NCBI GenBank assembly: GCA_900314255.1
Contig: OMUP01000137.1
Coordinates: 36,371 to 100,370 of the forward strand
Length of the DNA: 64,000 nt
Source: an uncultured Lachnospiraceae bacterium
Lineage (GTDB): Bacteria; Bacillota; Clostridia; Lachnospirales; Lachnospiraceae
Direction: 5' to 3'
Shown here: one piece after another, positions 1 to 8,124 of the stretch
How the letters are laid out: the number at the start of each line of letters is the position of its first letter
Position numbering within the stretch: the stretch's first letter is position 1
Position numbers and translations under genes: made by a program
The notes under the pieces: generated by a model
The model's input: only the letters and a program-made list of their open reading frames with translations
The model's database searches: none
Told to the model about the DNA's origin: nothing

Positions 1-374
1 CTGCCGTTGCGGACTATTACATGGAGGATATGCGGCATCTTGAGACAGAGCGGCTCATCGTCGCCATGCTGGATAACCGCTGCCGGCTGATTTCCGATAC
101 AGTTCTTACGATCGGAACGGTCAACGCATCACTCATTTCAGTGCGCGAAGTTCTGATGAGCGCTGTCCGCTGCGGCGCGGTCAGTTTTGTCGTTCTGCAC
201 AATCATCCCAGCGGAGATCCGGCGCCGAGTTCCCGTGACATATCGGTTACCAGGAGACTAAAAGAAGCTGGTGACGTCATCGGAATTCCGCTGACCGATC
301 ATATTATCATCGGTGACAACCGCTATTACAGCTTTGTCGAGAGCGGTTGTCTTTCAACTGCAAAGAAAGAGTGA
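1..374 (+). CDS. radC: RadC/JAB-domain protein, 5' partial
   Basis: C-terminal part of a RadC-family protein; the frame is open from base 3 and the start lies outside the window. The visible end of the JAB metalloprotease-like domain has the metal-site motif HNHPSGDPAPSSRD (about residues 66-79 counting from the Met at 21) and the family ending DHIIIGDNRYYSF. The family was once tied to DNA repair, but its cellular role is unresolved. It sits directly upstream of the mre cluster, the usual place for radC in Firmicutes. The stop is 7 bases before the proposed TTG start of the MreB-like gene, so the two are probably cotranscribed. Confidence 0.93.
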   Translation, partial: AVADYYMEDMRHLETERLIVAMLDNRCRLISDTVLTIGTVNASLISVREVLMSAVRCGAVSFVVLHNHPSGDPAPSSRDISVTRRLKEAGDVIGIPLTDHIIIGDNRYYSFVESGCLSTAKKE

Positions 375-381
375 ATTTGTT

Positions 382-1395
382 TTGGCATCTCGAATTTACG
401 GCCTTGATATAGGGACAGATTATTTCCGGATGTGTTCGATGAACCGGATACTGGATGAACGCTGCTGCATTGCGCTGGAGAATAAGAGCGATGTGCGCGC
501 AGCCGGAGACGAAGCATATGATATGGCGGAAAAGGCTCCGGCCAGTATCCGGGTCTCCTTTCCGGTGAAGGAAGGCGTCATCGCGGGGCTTGCCGATATG
601 CAGCTTCTGACGGCGCAGATGTACCGGAAGTTAAATGACGGAAAGCGCGTGAACGGGGCGGATTTCTGCATTGCAGTCCCGACGGACATCAGCGGCGTGC
701 AGCGCCGTGCTTTTACCGATGTGATATACCGTGCAGGGCTCAGAGAACACAGCGTCAGCATTGTCGACATGCCCATTGCCTGCGCCGTCGGTGCCGGCAT
801 TCATATTTTCTCGGGAACACCCTCGATGATCGTCAACATCGGCGGATCGCGGACCGGCATTGCTGTCATTGCAGAAGGCGGTATCGCGGCGTATTCGGCC
901 GTGCCGGTCGGAGGCGATCTGTTCGACGAGAAAATCATACAGACTGTGCGCCGTGGCTATAATCTGCTGATCGGCCACAAGACTGCAGAAAACCTCAAGA
1001 AGCAGATCGGAAGTGCTCTGCCGGGAAGTCCGCAGGTCAGTGTCTCTGCATTCGGGCGCAATGTTCTTTCCGGGCTGCCATCCCGCAGCACGATCACGGC
1101 TGATGTCATATGTGAGGCTTACGCGTCGGATCTGAAGCAGATCGGCGCAGCGATCCTGTCAACTCTGGAGAAAACGCCTTCTGTCACAGCCGGTCAGATC
1201 CGGGAGAACGGATTTTATCTGACAGGCGGAACGGCCCTGATGCGCAATATCCGGCCGTTTCTCACCAAAGAGACGGGAATTCCCTGTGCGGTTGCACCCA
1301 GCCCGTCAGAGGCTGCCATACGCGGCATCATTGCCATCGCATCAGACCGGCAGCTGGCCGGAATTGCCCGCAGACCGGAAAATGAACTGTTCTGA
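382..1395 (+). CDS. mreB: MreB/Mbl-family actin-like protein, degenerate ATP site
   Basis: Actin-like protein of the MreB family, 337 aa from a TTG start at 382. I chose this start because it follows an AAAGAAAGAG ribosome site and places YGLDIGT near the N-terminus as in the family; an upstream ATG at 313 would overlap radC deeply. Family landmarks are PVGGDLFDEKI, the EKTP helix and LTGGTALMRN. Two active-site motifs deviate: phosphate-2, usually DIGGGTT, reads NIGGSRT, and the usual EEP-MAAAIGAG reads VDMP-IACAVGAG, so the catalytic-glutamate position is Met. It leads mreCD-PBP2-rodA, so a role in organising lateral wall synthesis is expected, but ATP hydrolysis may be lost. Confidence 0.88.
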   Translation: MASRIYGLDIGTDYFRMCSMNRILDERCCIALENKSDVRAAGDEAYDMAEKAPASIRVSFPVKEGVIAGLADMQLLTAQMYRKLNDGKRVNGADFCIAVPTDISGVQRRAFTDVIYRAGLREHSVSIVDMPIACAVGAGIHIFSGTPSMIVNIGGSRTGIAVIAEGGIAAYSAVPVGGDLFDEKIIQTVRRGYNLLIGHKTAENLKKQIGSALPGSPQVSVSAFGRNVLSGLPSRSTITADVICEAYASDLKQIGAAILSTLEKTPSVTAGQIRENGFYLTGGTALMRNIRPFLTKETGIPCAVAPSPSEAAIRGIIAIASDRQLAGIARRPENELF

Positions 1396-1422
1396 CGCGG
1401 CATTCGGATATTGAGGATAAAT

Positions 1423-2283
1423 ATGAAACAGCGACTGAAAGCATTCTTTACACCGGTCCGGATTTTTGCACTCACATTGTTTGCATGCATCATCCTGGCT
1501 CTGATTTCATTTTTCAGCAGCACGGTTTCGACGGTTCTGCGGACCGGACTTGACACGATCATTGTTCCGATGCAGAAAGGCATCAACAGTCTCGGCGGCG
1601 TCATCTACGATCATTCCGTGAATATGGCGACACGGGCGGAACTGGAAGCTCAGGTTGAAGATCTCACCAGCCAGATCGAAGATCTTCAGGCCGAGAATCA
1701 GCTGCTGCAGCAGGACGCTTATGAACTGTCACGGCTGCGCAGTCTGTATGCACTGGACGAGCAATATGCGTCCTGGCCGAAGACGGCAGCGAGAGTTATC
1801 GGCAGCGGATCGGACAACTGGGATATGGAATTTACAATCGACAAGGGATCTGACGATGGAATGCGGGTCGACATGAACGTCATTTCCGGAAACGGCCTTG
1901 TCGGCATTATCACCGAAGTATATCCGAACCGGTCTGTCGTGCGCTCCATCATCGAGGATAATTCCTATGTATCGGGGATGCTTTCCAGCAGCGGTGAAAT
2001 CTGTTCTGTGCAGGGCGATATAACGCTGATGGAGAGCGGAAAAATCCGCGTCACGGACTTCAGTGCGGATACGGACGTCAAGGCAGGAGATGAGATTGTC
2101 ACATCCAACATTTCCGACAAATACCTGCAGGGGATTCTGATCGGCACGGTGAGTGAAATATCGGTTGATGACAGTCAGATCACGAAATCCGGCACCATCA
2201 CACCTGCCGCCGACTTTGAAAATCTTCAGGAAGTTCTGGTCATCACGACGACCAAGGCCGATCTGACAGGGGATAACTCATGA
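1423..2283 (+). CDS. mreC: Rod shape-determining protein MreC
   Basis: MreC, 286 aa from ATG 1423, preceded by GAGGATAA; an in-frame TTG at 1411 is less well placed. A short cytoplasmic N-terminus is followed by one membrane helix (about residues 12-35), a coiled coil (about 65-105) and the extracytoplasmic beta-barrel MreC domain with the typical DKGSDDGMRVDMNVI and GLVGIITEV segments. MreC links cytoplasmic MreB filaments to MreD, RodA and PBP2 in the elongation complex. The stop codon overlaps the mreD start by four bases (ATGA), indicating translational coupling. Confidence 0.95.
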   Translation: MKQRLKAFFTPVRIFALTLFACIILALISFFSSTVSTVLRTGLDTIIVPMQKGINSLGGVIYDHSVNMATRAELEAQVEDLTSQIEDLQAENQLLQQDAYELSRLRSLYALDEQYASWPKTAARVIGSGSDNWDMEFTIDKGSDDGMRVDMNVISGNGLVGIITEVYPNRSVVRSIIEDNSYVSGMLSSSGEICSVQGDITLMESGKIRVTDFSADTDVKAGDEIVTSNISDKYLQGILIGTVSEISVDDSQITKSGTITPAADFENLQEVLVITTTKADLTGDNS

Positions 2284-2810
2284 AATACAGACTGTACCAG
2301 ATTGCGCTGATATTTGTGTTTTTCCTTGCGGAAACCGTTCTGGTGCCGCTCATCCGGGTGAGCGGAAACGGACCGGAGCTGCTTTTGCTGCTTCCGGTGT
2401 TCTTTGGATTTTTCGGCGGGCCGGTGGACGGCATTTTCGCGGGACTTCTGGCCGGGATCCTGGCAGATGTGTATGGCGGTACACTGCTGGGAACCAGCGC
2501 TTTTCTGTTTGTATGCTTCGGCTTCCTGAGCGGAAAGCTTCTGGAGAATGTCGAGCAGGAAGAATTTTTCTTTCCGATGATGCTGACTTTTGTGTCAGCG
2601 TTTCTGTATGAATGCGCAATGTGGTTCATCCTCTTTGTGCTGCACAATCGAATCGATGCGGAATTTTTCTTTACCCGCAAGATTCTGCCAATCAGCCTGT
2701 ACACACTTGTGGCAGGCATTGCCCTGTATTTTCCGGTCCGCGCATTTGACCGGAAGATGAGGGAGGCGTACGGAACAGGAGAAAAGAGAAATGCAAAGAA
2801 TCTTTCATGA
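2280..2810 (+). CDS. mreD: Rod shape-determining protein MreD
   Basis: Small integral membrane protein, 176 aa, with about five hydrophobic segments. The GPVDGIFAGLLAGILADVYG segment matches the conserved part of MreD (glycine-rich helix with a central Asp). It is a membrane partner of MreC in the elongation machinery. It overlaps mreC by 4 bp and the following PBP gene by 20 bp, so the three are clearly one transcription unit. Length and hydrophobic profile are ordinary for the family. Confidence 0.92.
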   Translation: MKYRLYQIALIFVFFLAETVLVPLIRVSGNGPELLLLLPVFFGFFGGPVDGIFAGLLAGILADVYGGTLLGTSAFLFVCFGFLSGKLLENVEQEEFFFPMMLTFVSAFLYECAMWFILFVLHNRIDAEFFFTRKILPISLYTLVAGIALYFPVRAFDRKMREAYGTGEKRNAKNLS

Positions 2811-5661
2811 AATTGCTGTCACAATCCGCAATATTTTCCGTCAGCGCCTTTTTCCGGTGCTTCTGGTCCTGGTCATCCTTTTCGGCGTGCTCTCAAAGCG
2901 CGTCTTTGCCCTGCAGATACTGAGCACGGACCAGTATACCAGCGGCCTTTCCAGCTCCATTGAAAAGACAATGTCGACCCAGGCTACCCGCGGCCGTATT
3001 TTTGACCGCAACGGTGTTCTGCTGGCCTACGACGATCTTTCTTATGCCGTCGTCATCTCGGATTCCGGATACTACTCGACGACGGAGGAGAAGAATGCAA
3101 AAATCAACAGCGGTATCGACAAAGCACTTTCCATCATCGAAAAAAACGGAGATTCATACCGCCAGGATTTTGATATGACCTACAACGAAGATACCGGCGA
3201 GTTCGAGTTTCTCGATTCCGGACGCACCCAGCTGGCGTTCCTGCGCGACGTATACGGCCTGTCTTCGATCAGTGAACTCACGACCGGGCAGCAGAACGCG
3301 ACGCCGGAAGACGTCATCACATATCTCTGTGACAAATTCGGAGTAGACCGCAGCGCACAGCCGCCGGAATACATGCTCGAGCTTTTCTATCTTCGGATCC
3401 AGATGAATGCAAATTCGTACAGCCGCTACACGACATTTACCATCGCGACAGATATCAGCGACGAGACGATGGCAGCGATCCGCGAGAATGCGGACGATCT
3501 TGCCGGCATTGTGATTGATACCCGGACAGTGCGCCGCTACAACGATGCTCAGTACTTCTCGTCGATCATCGGCTATACTGGGACGATTTCCTCATCACAG
3601 CTCGAAGAACTGAACGCGGCCGGCGGATCGTACGACAGCAGCGAAACGGTCGGAAAGACCGGGATCGAGGCAGCGATGGAGACGGAGCTGGCCGGCACGA
3701 AGGGGACAAGAGACGTCTATGTGGACCGGTACGGCCGGATCACGGAGATTCAGAGCGAAAACGATTCCACAGCGGGCCATGATGTCTATCTGACCATCGA
3801 TGCCAATTATCAGAAGGCGCTCTACGATTTCCTCGAAGAAGAACTTGTCCGTCTGATCAAGTCAAAACTCATCACATCCGGTGAGCAGCAGATCTATTCG
3901 GAGGACACAGGCATTCTTTCCGATTACATGATCCGCATGAGCGATGTGGGATATGCCTGCATCGACAACGGTCTGGTGTCCCTGTCCGGCATTGAGTCTG
4001 AGCAGACGCAGACGGAAGCGGCCGTGCATCAGACATATCAGGCACGCCGCCAGACGGTCAATGACTGGATCCAGGAACAACTGAGCGGAAGCGGAACGCC
4101 GTACAGCGATCTTTCAGACGAGTACCGGAATTACATCTGGCATATCTTTGAGATGCTCGAGGCAAATGGCATCATCAGCACCGATAAAATTGACACAACA
4201 GATGAGATTTACACGACCTTCACGGACGGCGGTGTCATCACATTCCGGGATTTTCTGGAGCACGCCGTCGCACAGAACTGGGTTTCCATGGATTCTCTGA
4301 CGGACAGTTCCTATCTGAGTCTGGAAGATGCATTCTCTCTTCTGACGGATTACATTACGAATGAGCTGTCTTCAGACCGGAATTTCACGGAAATGGTGTA
4401 CAAGTATCTCTTTGAAGACGGATCACTCACAGCCAGACAGATGTTCATGCTTCTGTACGAACAAGGATATCTGCAGGACACAGACGGGTACTACTCCCAG
4501 CTGGCCAATGGCACCATTGCCCCGATTGATTATTTTGAGACGGCGCTTGACAAGCGGATTATCACACCAGGTGAGATCGGCCTGATCGTGTGTTCAGGCT
4601 CAGCGACAGTCGTTGACCCGAACAGCGGACAAGTGCTGGCCATGGTGTCCTATCCGGGATATGACAATAACCGCATGAGCGGTACGATCGACAGCAGTTA
4701 CTACACGCAGATCAACCTGAACAATTCAAGACCGATGTACAACTGGGCGACACAGTCCCAGACAGCACCCGGCTCATGCTTTAAGATCGTCACGGCAGTC
4801 AGTGCGCTGCTCAACGGAATTGTGACGCCGGACACGGAAATCTACTGCTCCGGTCTGTTCACCGAGGTTACGCCGAACCCGCACTGCTGGATTTATCCGG
4901 GCGAGCACGGCGCTGAGACTCTGTACGAGGCAATCCGCGATTCGTGCAACGTCTACTTCAACACACTTGGCTATGAGCTCGCAAAGAGTCAGGACGGCAC
5001 ATATAACTCAACGTATGCGACCAATATCCTGAAGTCTTATGCAGAAGCGCTTGGTCTGGCTTCAGAAACCGGCATTGAGATCGCGGAATCTGAGCCTCAG
5101 CCATCTACTACCAACGCCATTGCGTCCGCAATCGGACAGGGCACTGCCCGGTTCAGCTGTCTGAATCTTGCCCGCTACGCGGCGACGATCGCGAACCGAG
5201 GAACAAATTACAAGTCTTCTCTTATCTACAAGATCACAGAATACGGAGGCGATACGATCAGTGCGTTCACTCCGGAGGTGACCTCGACATTTACCATGGA
5301 TCCGTCTTACTGGGATGAGATTTTCAAGGGCATGCGGCTGGTGAGCAGTATGTATCAGCCTCTGACAAATCTGTACGACCAGATTGCTATCGCCGGCAAA
5401 ACGGGTACGGCACAGGATGACCTGACGAAGCCGTCGCATGCGAACTACATTTCATTCGCACCTTACACGGATCCTGAGATCGCGCTGGCCGTAAATATTC
5501 CGTATGGTTACGGTTCTATCAATGCGACGGCTGTAGCGGCGGATTTCTACCGGTATTATTACAGTCTGAACACGGAAGACGAGATACTCTCGAATCCGGC
5601 ACTGAATGAATCAGCTGCCGAACAACAGCTCGTAACAAGCACAACGATGCTGTCTGAGTGA
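2791..5661 (+). CDS. mrdA: Penicillin-binding protein 2-type transpeptidase, oversized
   Basis: Class B PBP, 956 aa. A short cytoplasmic tail and one membrane helix (about residues 15-40) lead into the dimerisation domain (TRGRIFDRNGVLLAYDD near 70) and a transpeptidase domain with all three catalytic motifs: S662-C-F-K665, S718-C-N720 and K870-T-G. It crosslinks peptidoglycan during elongation, acting with RodA encoded two genes downstream. E. coli PBP2 has 633 residues; most of the extra length lies between the dimerisation part and the SxxK motif (roughly residues 330-620), a region of Ser/Thr/Asp-rich helices unlike the catalytic core. The start overlaps mreD and has an AGGAG site 9 bases upstream. 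Confidence 0.93.
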   Translation: MQRIFHEIAVTIRNIFRQRLFPVLLVLVILFGVLSKRVFALQILSTDQYTSGLSSSIEKTMSTQATRGRIFDRNGVLLAYDDLSYAVVISDSGYYSTTEEKNAKINSGIDKALSIIEKNGDSYRQDFDMTYNEDTGEFEFLDSGRTQLAFLRDVYGLSSISELTTGQQNATPEDVITYLCDKFGVDRSAQPPEYMLELFYLRIQMNANSYSRYTTFTIATDISDETMAAIRENADDLAGIVIDTRTVRRYNDAQYFSSIIGYTGTISSSQLEELNAAGGSYDSSETVGKTGIEAAMETELAGTKGTRDVYVDRYGRITEIQSENDSTAGHDVYLTIDANYQKALYDFLEEELVRLIKSKLITSGEQQIYSEDTGILSDYMIRMSDVGYACIDNGLVSLSGIESEQTQTEAAVHQTYQARRQTVNDWIQEQLSGSGTPYSDLSDEYRNYIWHIFEMLEANGIISTDKIDTTDEIYTTFTDGGVITFRDFLEHAVAQNWVSMDSLTDSSYLSLEDAFSLLTDYITNELSSDRNFTEMVYKYLFEDGSLTARQMFMLLYEQGYLQDTDGYYSQLANGTIAPIDYFETALDKRIITPGEIGLIVCSGSATVVDPNSGQVLAMVSYPGYDNNRMSGTIDSSYYTQINLNNSRPMYNWATQSQTAPGSCFKIVTAVSALLNGIVTPDTEIYCSGLFTEVTPNPHCWIYPGEHGAETLYEAIRDSCNVYFNTLGYELAKSQDGTYNSTYATNILKSYAEALGLASETGIEIAESEPQPSTTNAIASAIGQGTARFSCLNLARYAATIANRGTNYKSSLIYKITEYGGDTISAFTPEVTSTFTMDPSYWDEIFKGMRLVSSMYQPLTNLYDQIAIAGKTGTAQDDLTKPSHANYISFAPYTDPEIALAVNIPYGYGSINATAVAADFYRYYYSLNTEDEILSNPALNESAAEQQLVTSTTMLSE

Positions 5662-5686
5662 CAGGCGGGAAAGGAGGAGACCGGAC

Positions 5687-6514
5687 ATGACACAAAGAAT
5701 TGCGATTCTTTCAGGTAAAGGAGGCACTGGCAAGTCGCTTCTCACCTGCGGAATCGGGGAAGCGCTGGCCCGAGAAGGGAAAACGGTGCTTCTGGTCGAC
5801 GGAAGTCAGGGTCTGCGCAGCCTGGAACTGTTTCTTGGAATGACGGAGGGAATTCTGTATTCATGTCCGGATCTGGCAGCGGGCAGCTGCTCTCCGGAGG
5901 ACGTACTGATTGAAGACGATGTCCACCCGGGGCTCTGGCTTCTTCCGGCGGCGCAGAATCTGGCTTCGGACCAGGATCTTGCAGAAAATTACGAGAAAGC
6001 ACTGCAGATGATACAGGAAGGCGGTACGGATATTCCGGAATTTGATTTTATCCTGACTGACTGCGGCGGCAGTCTTGAATCGCAGCTTGCGCTGGCCTCA
6101 CTTTCCGAGCGGCCGGTGCTGGCTGTCACGCCGGATCCGGCCGGCCTCAGGGCGGCGGACAAACTTCGGAAGCTGACCAGCAAGGAGCCGGAGATGATTC
6201 TGAACCGCTTTGACAGCCGAGATCTGGCACAGCAGATCCTTCCGCCGCTGTCGGAGATACAGGAGATGCTGCCGCTTAAAATTCTGGGCGTATTCGAGGA
6301 AAATGACGGACTGCGCCGGGCTGTACTTACGGGCTCGGACATTCTGCAGGAGATGCCGGAATTTACAAATACAGCGCGCCGCATACTGGGACAGGATGCT
6401 GCACTGCCGCTTCTGCCAGGGAATTCCGGCAGGACGGCTGACGCGATTCCTCCGGAGGTTTCTGGCAGACGCAGAACATTCTGGAACCGGCTGTTTCGCA
6501 AAGGACAGAAATAA
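5687..6514 (+). CDS. minD: MinD/ParA-family ATPase without MinC or MinE neighbours
   Basis: MinD-like protein, 275 aa. The deviant Walker A motif GKGGTGKS is at residues 10-17 with the signature Lys11; QGLRSLEL at 41-48 matches the MinD segment IGLRNLDL; the C-terminus TFWNRLFRKGQK looks like the amphipathic MinD membrane-targeting helix. In E. coli MinD the first segment reads D38-F-D40; here it reads D38-G-S40, so the catalytic Asp40 is Ser, and the usual CDSPAG reads TDCGGS. Clostridial clusters of this type generally carry minC-minD-minE between PBP2 and rodA; here minD stands alone, with a start 25 bp after the PBP stop and a stop adjoining rodA. A membrane-binding scaffold rather than an oscillating inhibitor is possible (inference). 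Confidence 0.85.
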   Translation: MTQRIAILSGKGGTGKSLLTCGIGEALAREGKTVLLVDGSQGLRSLELFLGMTEGILYSCPDLAAGSCSPEDVLIEDDVHPGLWLLPAAQNLASDQDLAENYEKALQMIQEGGTDIPEFDFILTDCGGSLESQLALASLSERPVLAVTPDPAGLRAADKLRKLTSKEPEMILNRFDSRDLAQQILPPLSEIQEMLPLKILGVFEENDGLRRAVLTGSDILQEMPEFTNTARRILGQDAALPLLPGNSGRTADAIPPEVSGRRRTFWNRLFRKGQK

Positions 6515-7705
6515 ATGTTTAAAAAATATGAACTTCGCTATTACAATTTCCGCCTGCTGCTGCTGGTTCTCGCTACATCCGTGTACGGTGTGATTCTCAT
6601 CAACTCGGCAGACGGCAGCTATACCCTGCGGCAGATTCTGGGTATTATCATCGGAAGCGCGGTCCTGATTCTTGCGTCTTTCTTTGACTATCACCGGCTG
6701 CTGAAGCTGTACTGGATTCTGTATCTGGTGCTGACGGCCCTGCTGGTTCTGACGCTTCTGTTCGGACGTGTTTCTCACGGCGCAAAGCGATGGCTTGTAT
6801 TCGGACCGTTTTCACTGCAGGCTTCGGAGATCGGGAAAGTTATTCTGATTCTTTTTACGGTCAGGATGCTGTCCATTTACCGTGAAAAAATCAACAGCTG
6901 GAGTTTTCTGTTTCTTCTCTGGCTGATTCTTCTCGTTCCGCTGGCCCTGACGCTGCGGGAGCCTGACCTTTCGCAGACGATCCTCACTGCCATGGTTCTG
7001 TTTACGGTGATTTTCACATCAGGAGTCAGTTACAAAAAGATGGGACTGTTTTTCCTGATTGTGATTCCGCTCGCAGCGGGGCTGCTGTTTTATATTCAGA
7101 GGCCGGACCAGAAACTGCTGGCTGATTACCAGAGAACCCGTATCATGGCCTATATTGACCCGGAAAATTATGACGACAATGTCTATCAGCAGAAATATTC
7201 CGAGACAGCCATTGCAACGGGCGGGTTGACCGGGAAAGGATTGAATAATGAGGATCCTTCCTCACTTCTCAATGCCGGCTATATTCCGGAGGCACATACG
7301 GATTTCATCTTTGCAGCAGCAGGAGAGGAGCTTGGATTTGTCGGCAGCATGTCGATCATTCTTCTGCTGGCAGCCATCACGGCTGAATGTCTGTATGTCG
7401 GCTACAGGGCCCGGGACATGTCCGGAAGGCTGATCTGCACAGGAGTTGCCTGCTATATAGGGTATCAGTCCTTCATCAATATCGGTGTCGTCACCGGGAT
7501 TCTGCCGAATACGGGCCTTACGCTGCCTTTCTTCAGCTACGGAATGAGTTCCATTGTAACGTTGTTTCTGGCAGTCGGGATCGTTCTCAACGTCAGTCTT
7601 CAGAGAAATATGGAGAAAGATGATGAGATAAATATTGAACATTTCCGGGGCTTCTCTTATTATCATCGGAGAGAGGACACAAACAGGCGAGGAGGTTTAG
7701 CATGA
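6515..7705 (+). CDS. rodA: Peptidoglycan glycosyltransferase RodA (SEDS family)
   Basis: Polytopic SEDS protein, 396 aa, about ten membrane helices. Family signatures are ALTLREPDLSQTI, ATGGLTGKGL, the extracellular PEAHTDFIFAAAGEELGF and GILPNTGLTLPFFSYGMSS. RodA polymerises lipid II glycan strands and partners the PBP2 encoded two genes upstream. The start codon directly follows the minD-like stop, and the end overlaps mgsA by four bases. The C-terminal tail is short, basic and cytoplasmic. FtsW is the alternative, but the operon context favours RodA. Confidence 0.92.
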   Translation: MFKKYELRYYNFRLLLLVLATSVYGVILINSADGSYTLRQILGIIIGSAVLILASFFDYHRLLKLYWILYLVLTALLVLTLLFGRVSHGAKRWLVFGPFSLQASEIGKVILILFTVRMLSIYREKINSWSFLFLLWLILLVPLALTLREPDLSQTILTAMVLFTVIFTSGVSYKKMGLFFLIVIPLAAGLLFYIQRPDQKLLADYQRTRIMAYIDPENYDDNVYQQKYSETAIATGGLTGKGLNNEDPSSLLNAGYIPEAHTDFIFAAAGEELGFVGSMSIILLLAAITAECLYVGYRARDMSGRLICTGVACYIGYQSFINIGVVTGILPNTGLTLPFFSYGMSSIVTLFLAVGIVLNVSLQRNMEKDDEINIEHFRGFSYYHRREDTNRRGGLA

Positions 7706-8097
7706 AAATTGCACTGATCGCACATGATTCAAAAAAAGAACTCATGCAGAATTTCTGCATTGCATATCGGGATATTCTTGCAAAAAATGAACTTTTTGCG
7801 ACCGGCACGACCGGACGGCTCATTGAAAATGCCACAGGACTGCGGGTCTACAAATATCTGGCCGGATATCTGGGCGGGACAGAACAGATCTGCGCGCAGA
7901 TCGAGGACAATACCTTTGACCTCGTGATTTTTCTGCGGGAAGCAAACAATCCGCACATCAACGATGTCGATCCCGGACACATCTGCAAGCTCTGCGATAT
8001 CTACAATATTCCGCTTGCGACAAATGCGGCAACGGCCGAACTTCTGATCAAGGCCATGGACAGAGGCGATCTGGACTGGCGCGAGATGTATCAGTGA
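7702..8097 (+). CDS. mgsA: Methylglyoxal synthase family protein, altered active site
   Basis: 131 aa, full length for methylglyoxal synthase, which converts dihydroxyacetone phosphate to methylglyoxal plus phosphate. IALIAHD at 3-9, ATGTTG at 33-38 and IPLATNAATAE at 103-113 are clear, and the His pair (H8, H85) is present. However, the family motif GPLGGDQQ reads GYLGGTEQ, so the catalytic base (E. coli Asp71) is T60, and the Asp of FFxDPL (E. coli Asp91) is E80. Either it is an adapted subfamily or it has another function. The start overlaps the rodA stop (ATGA); mgsA at the end of this cluster is usual in Clostridia. Confidence 0.85.
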   Translation: MKIALIAHDSKKELMQNFCIAYRDILAKNELFATGTTGRLIENATGLRVYKYLAGYLGGTEQICAQIEDNTFDLVIFLREANNPHINDVDPGHICKLCDIYNIPLATNAATAELLIKAMDRGDLDWREMYQ

Positions 8098-8124
8098 CGG
8101 GGCAGACAGGAGATATAAGCAGCG

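Noticed and set aside
313-381. ATG at 313 as start of the MreB-like gene
   Set aside because: Would overlap radC by 62 bases and add a tail not seen in the family; TTG 382 has a ribosome site and the normal N-terminus.
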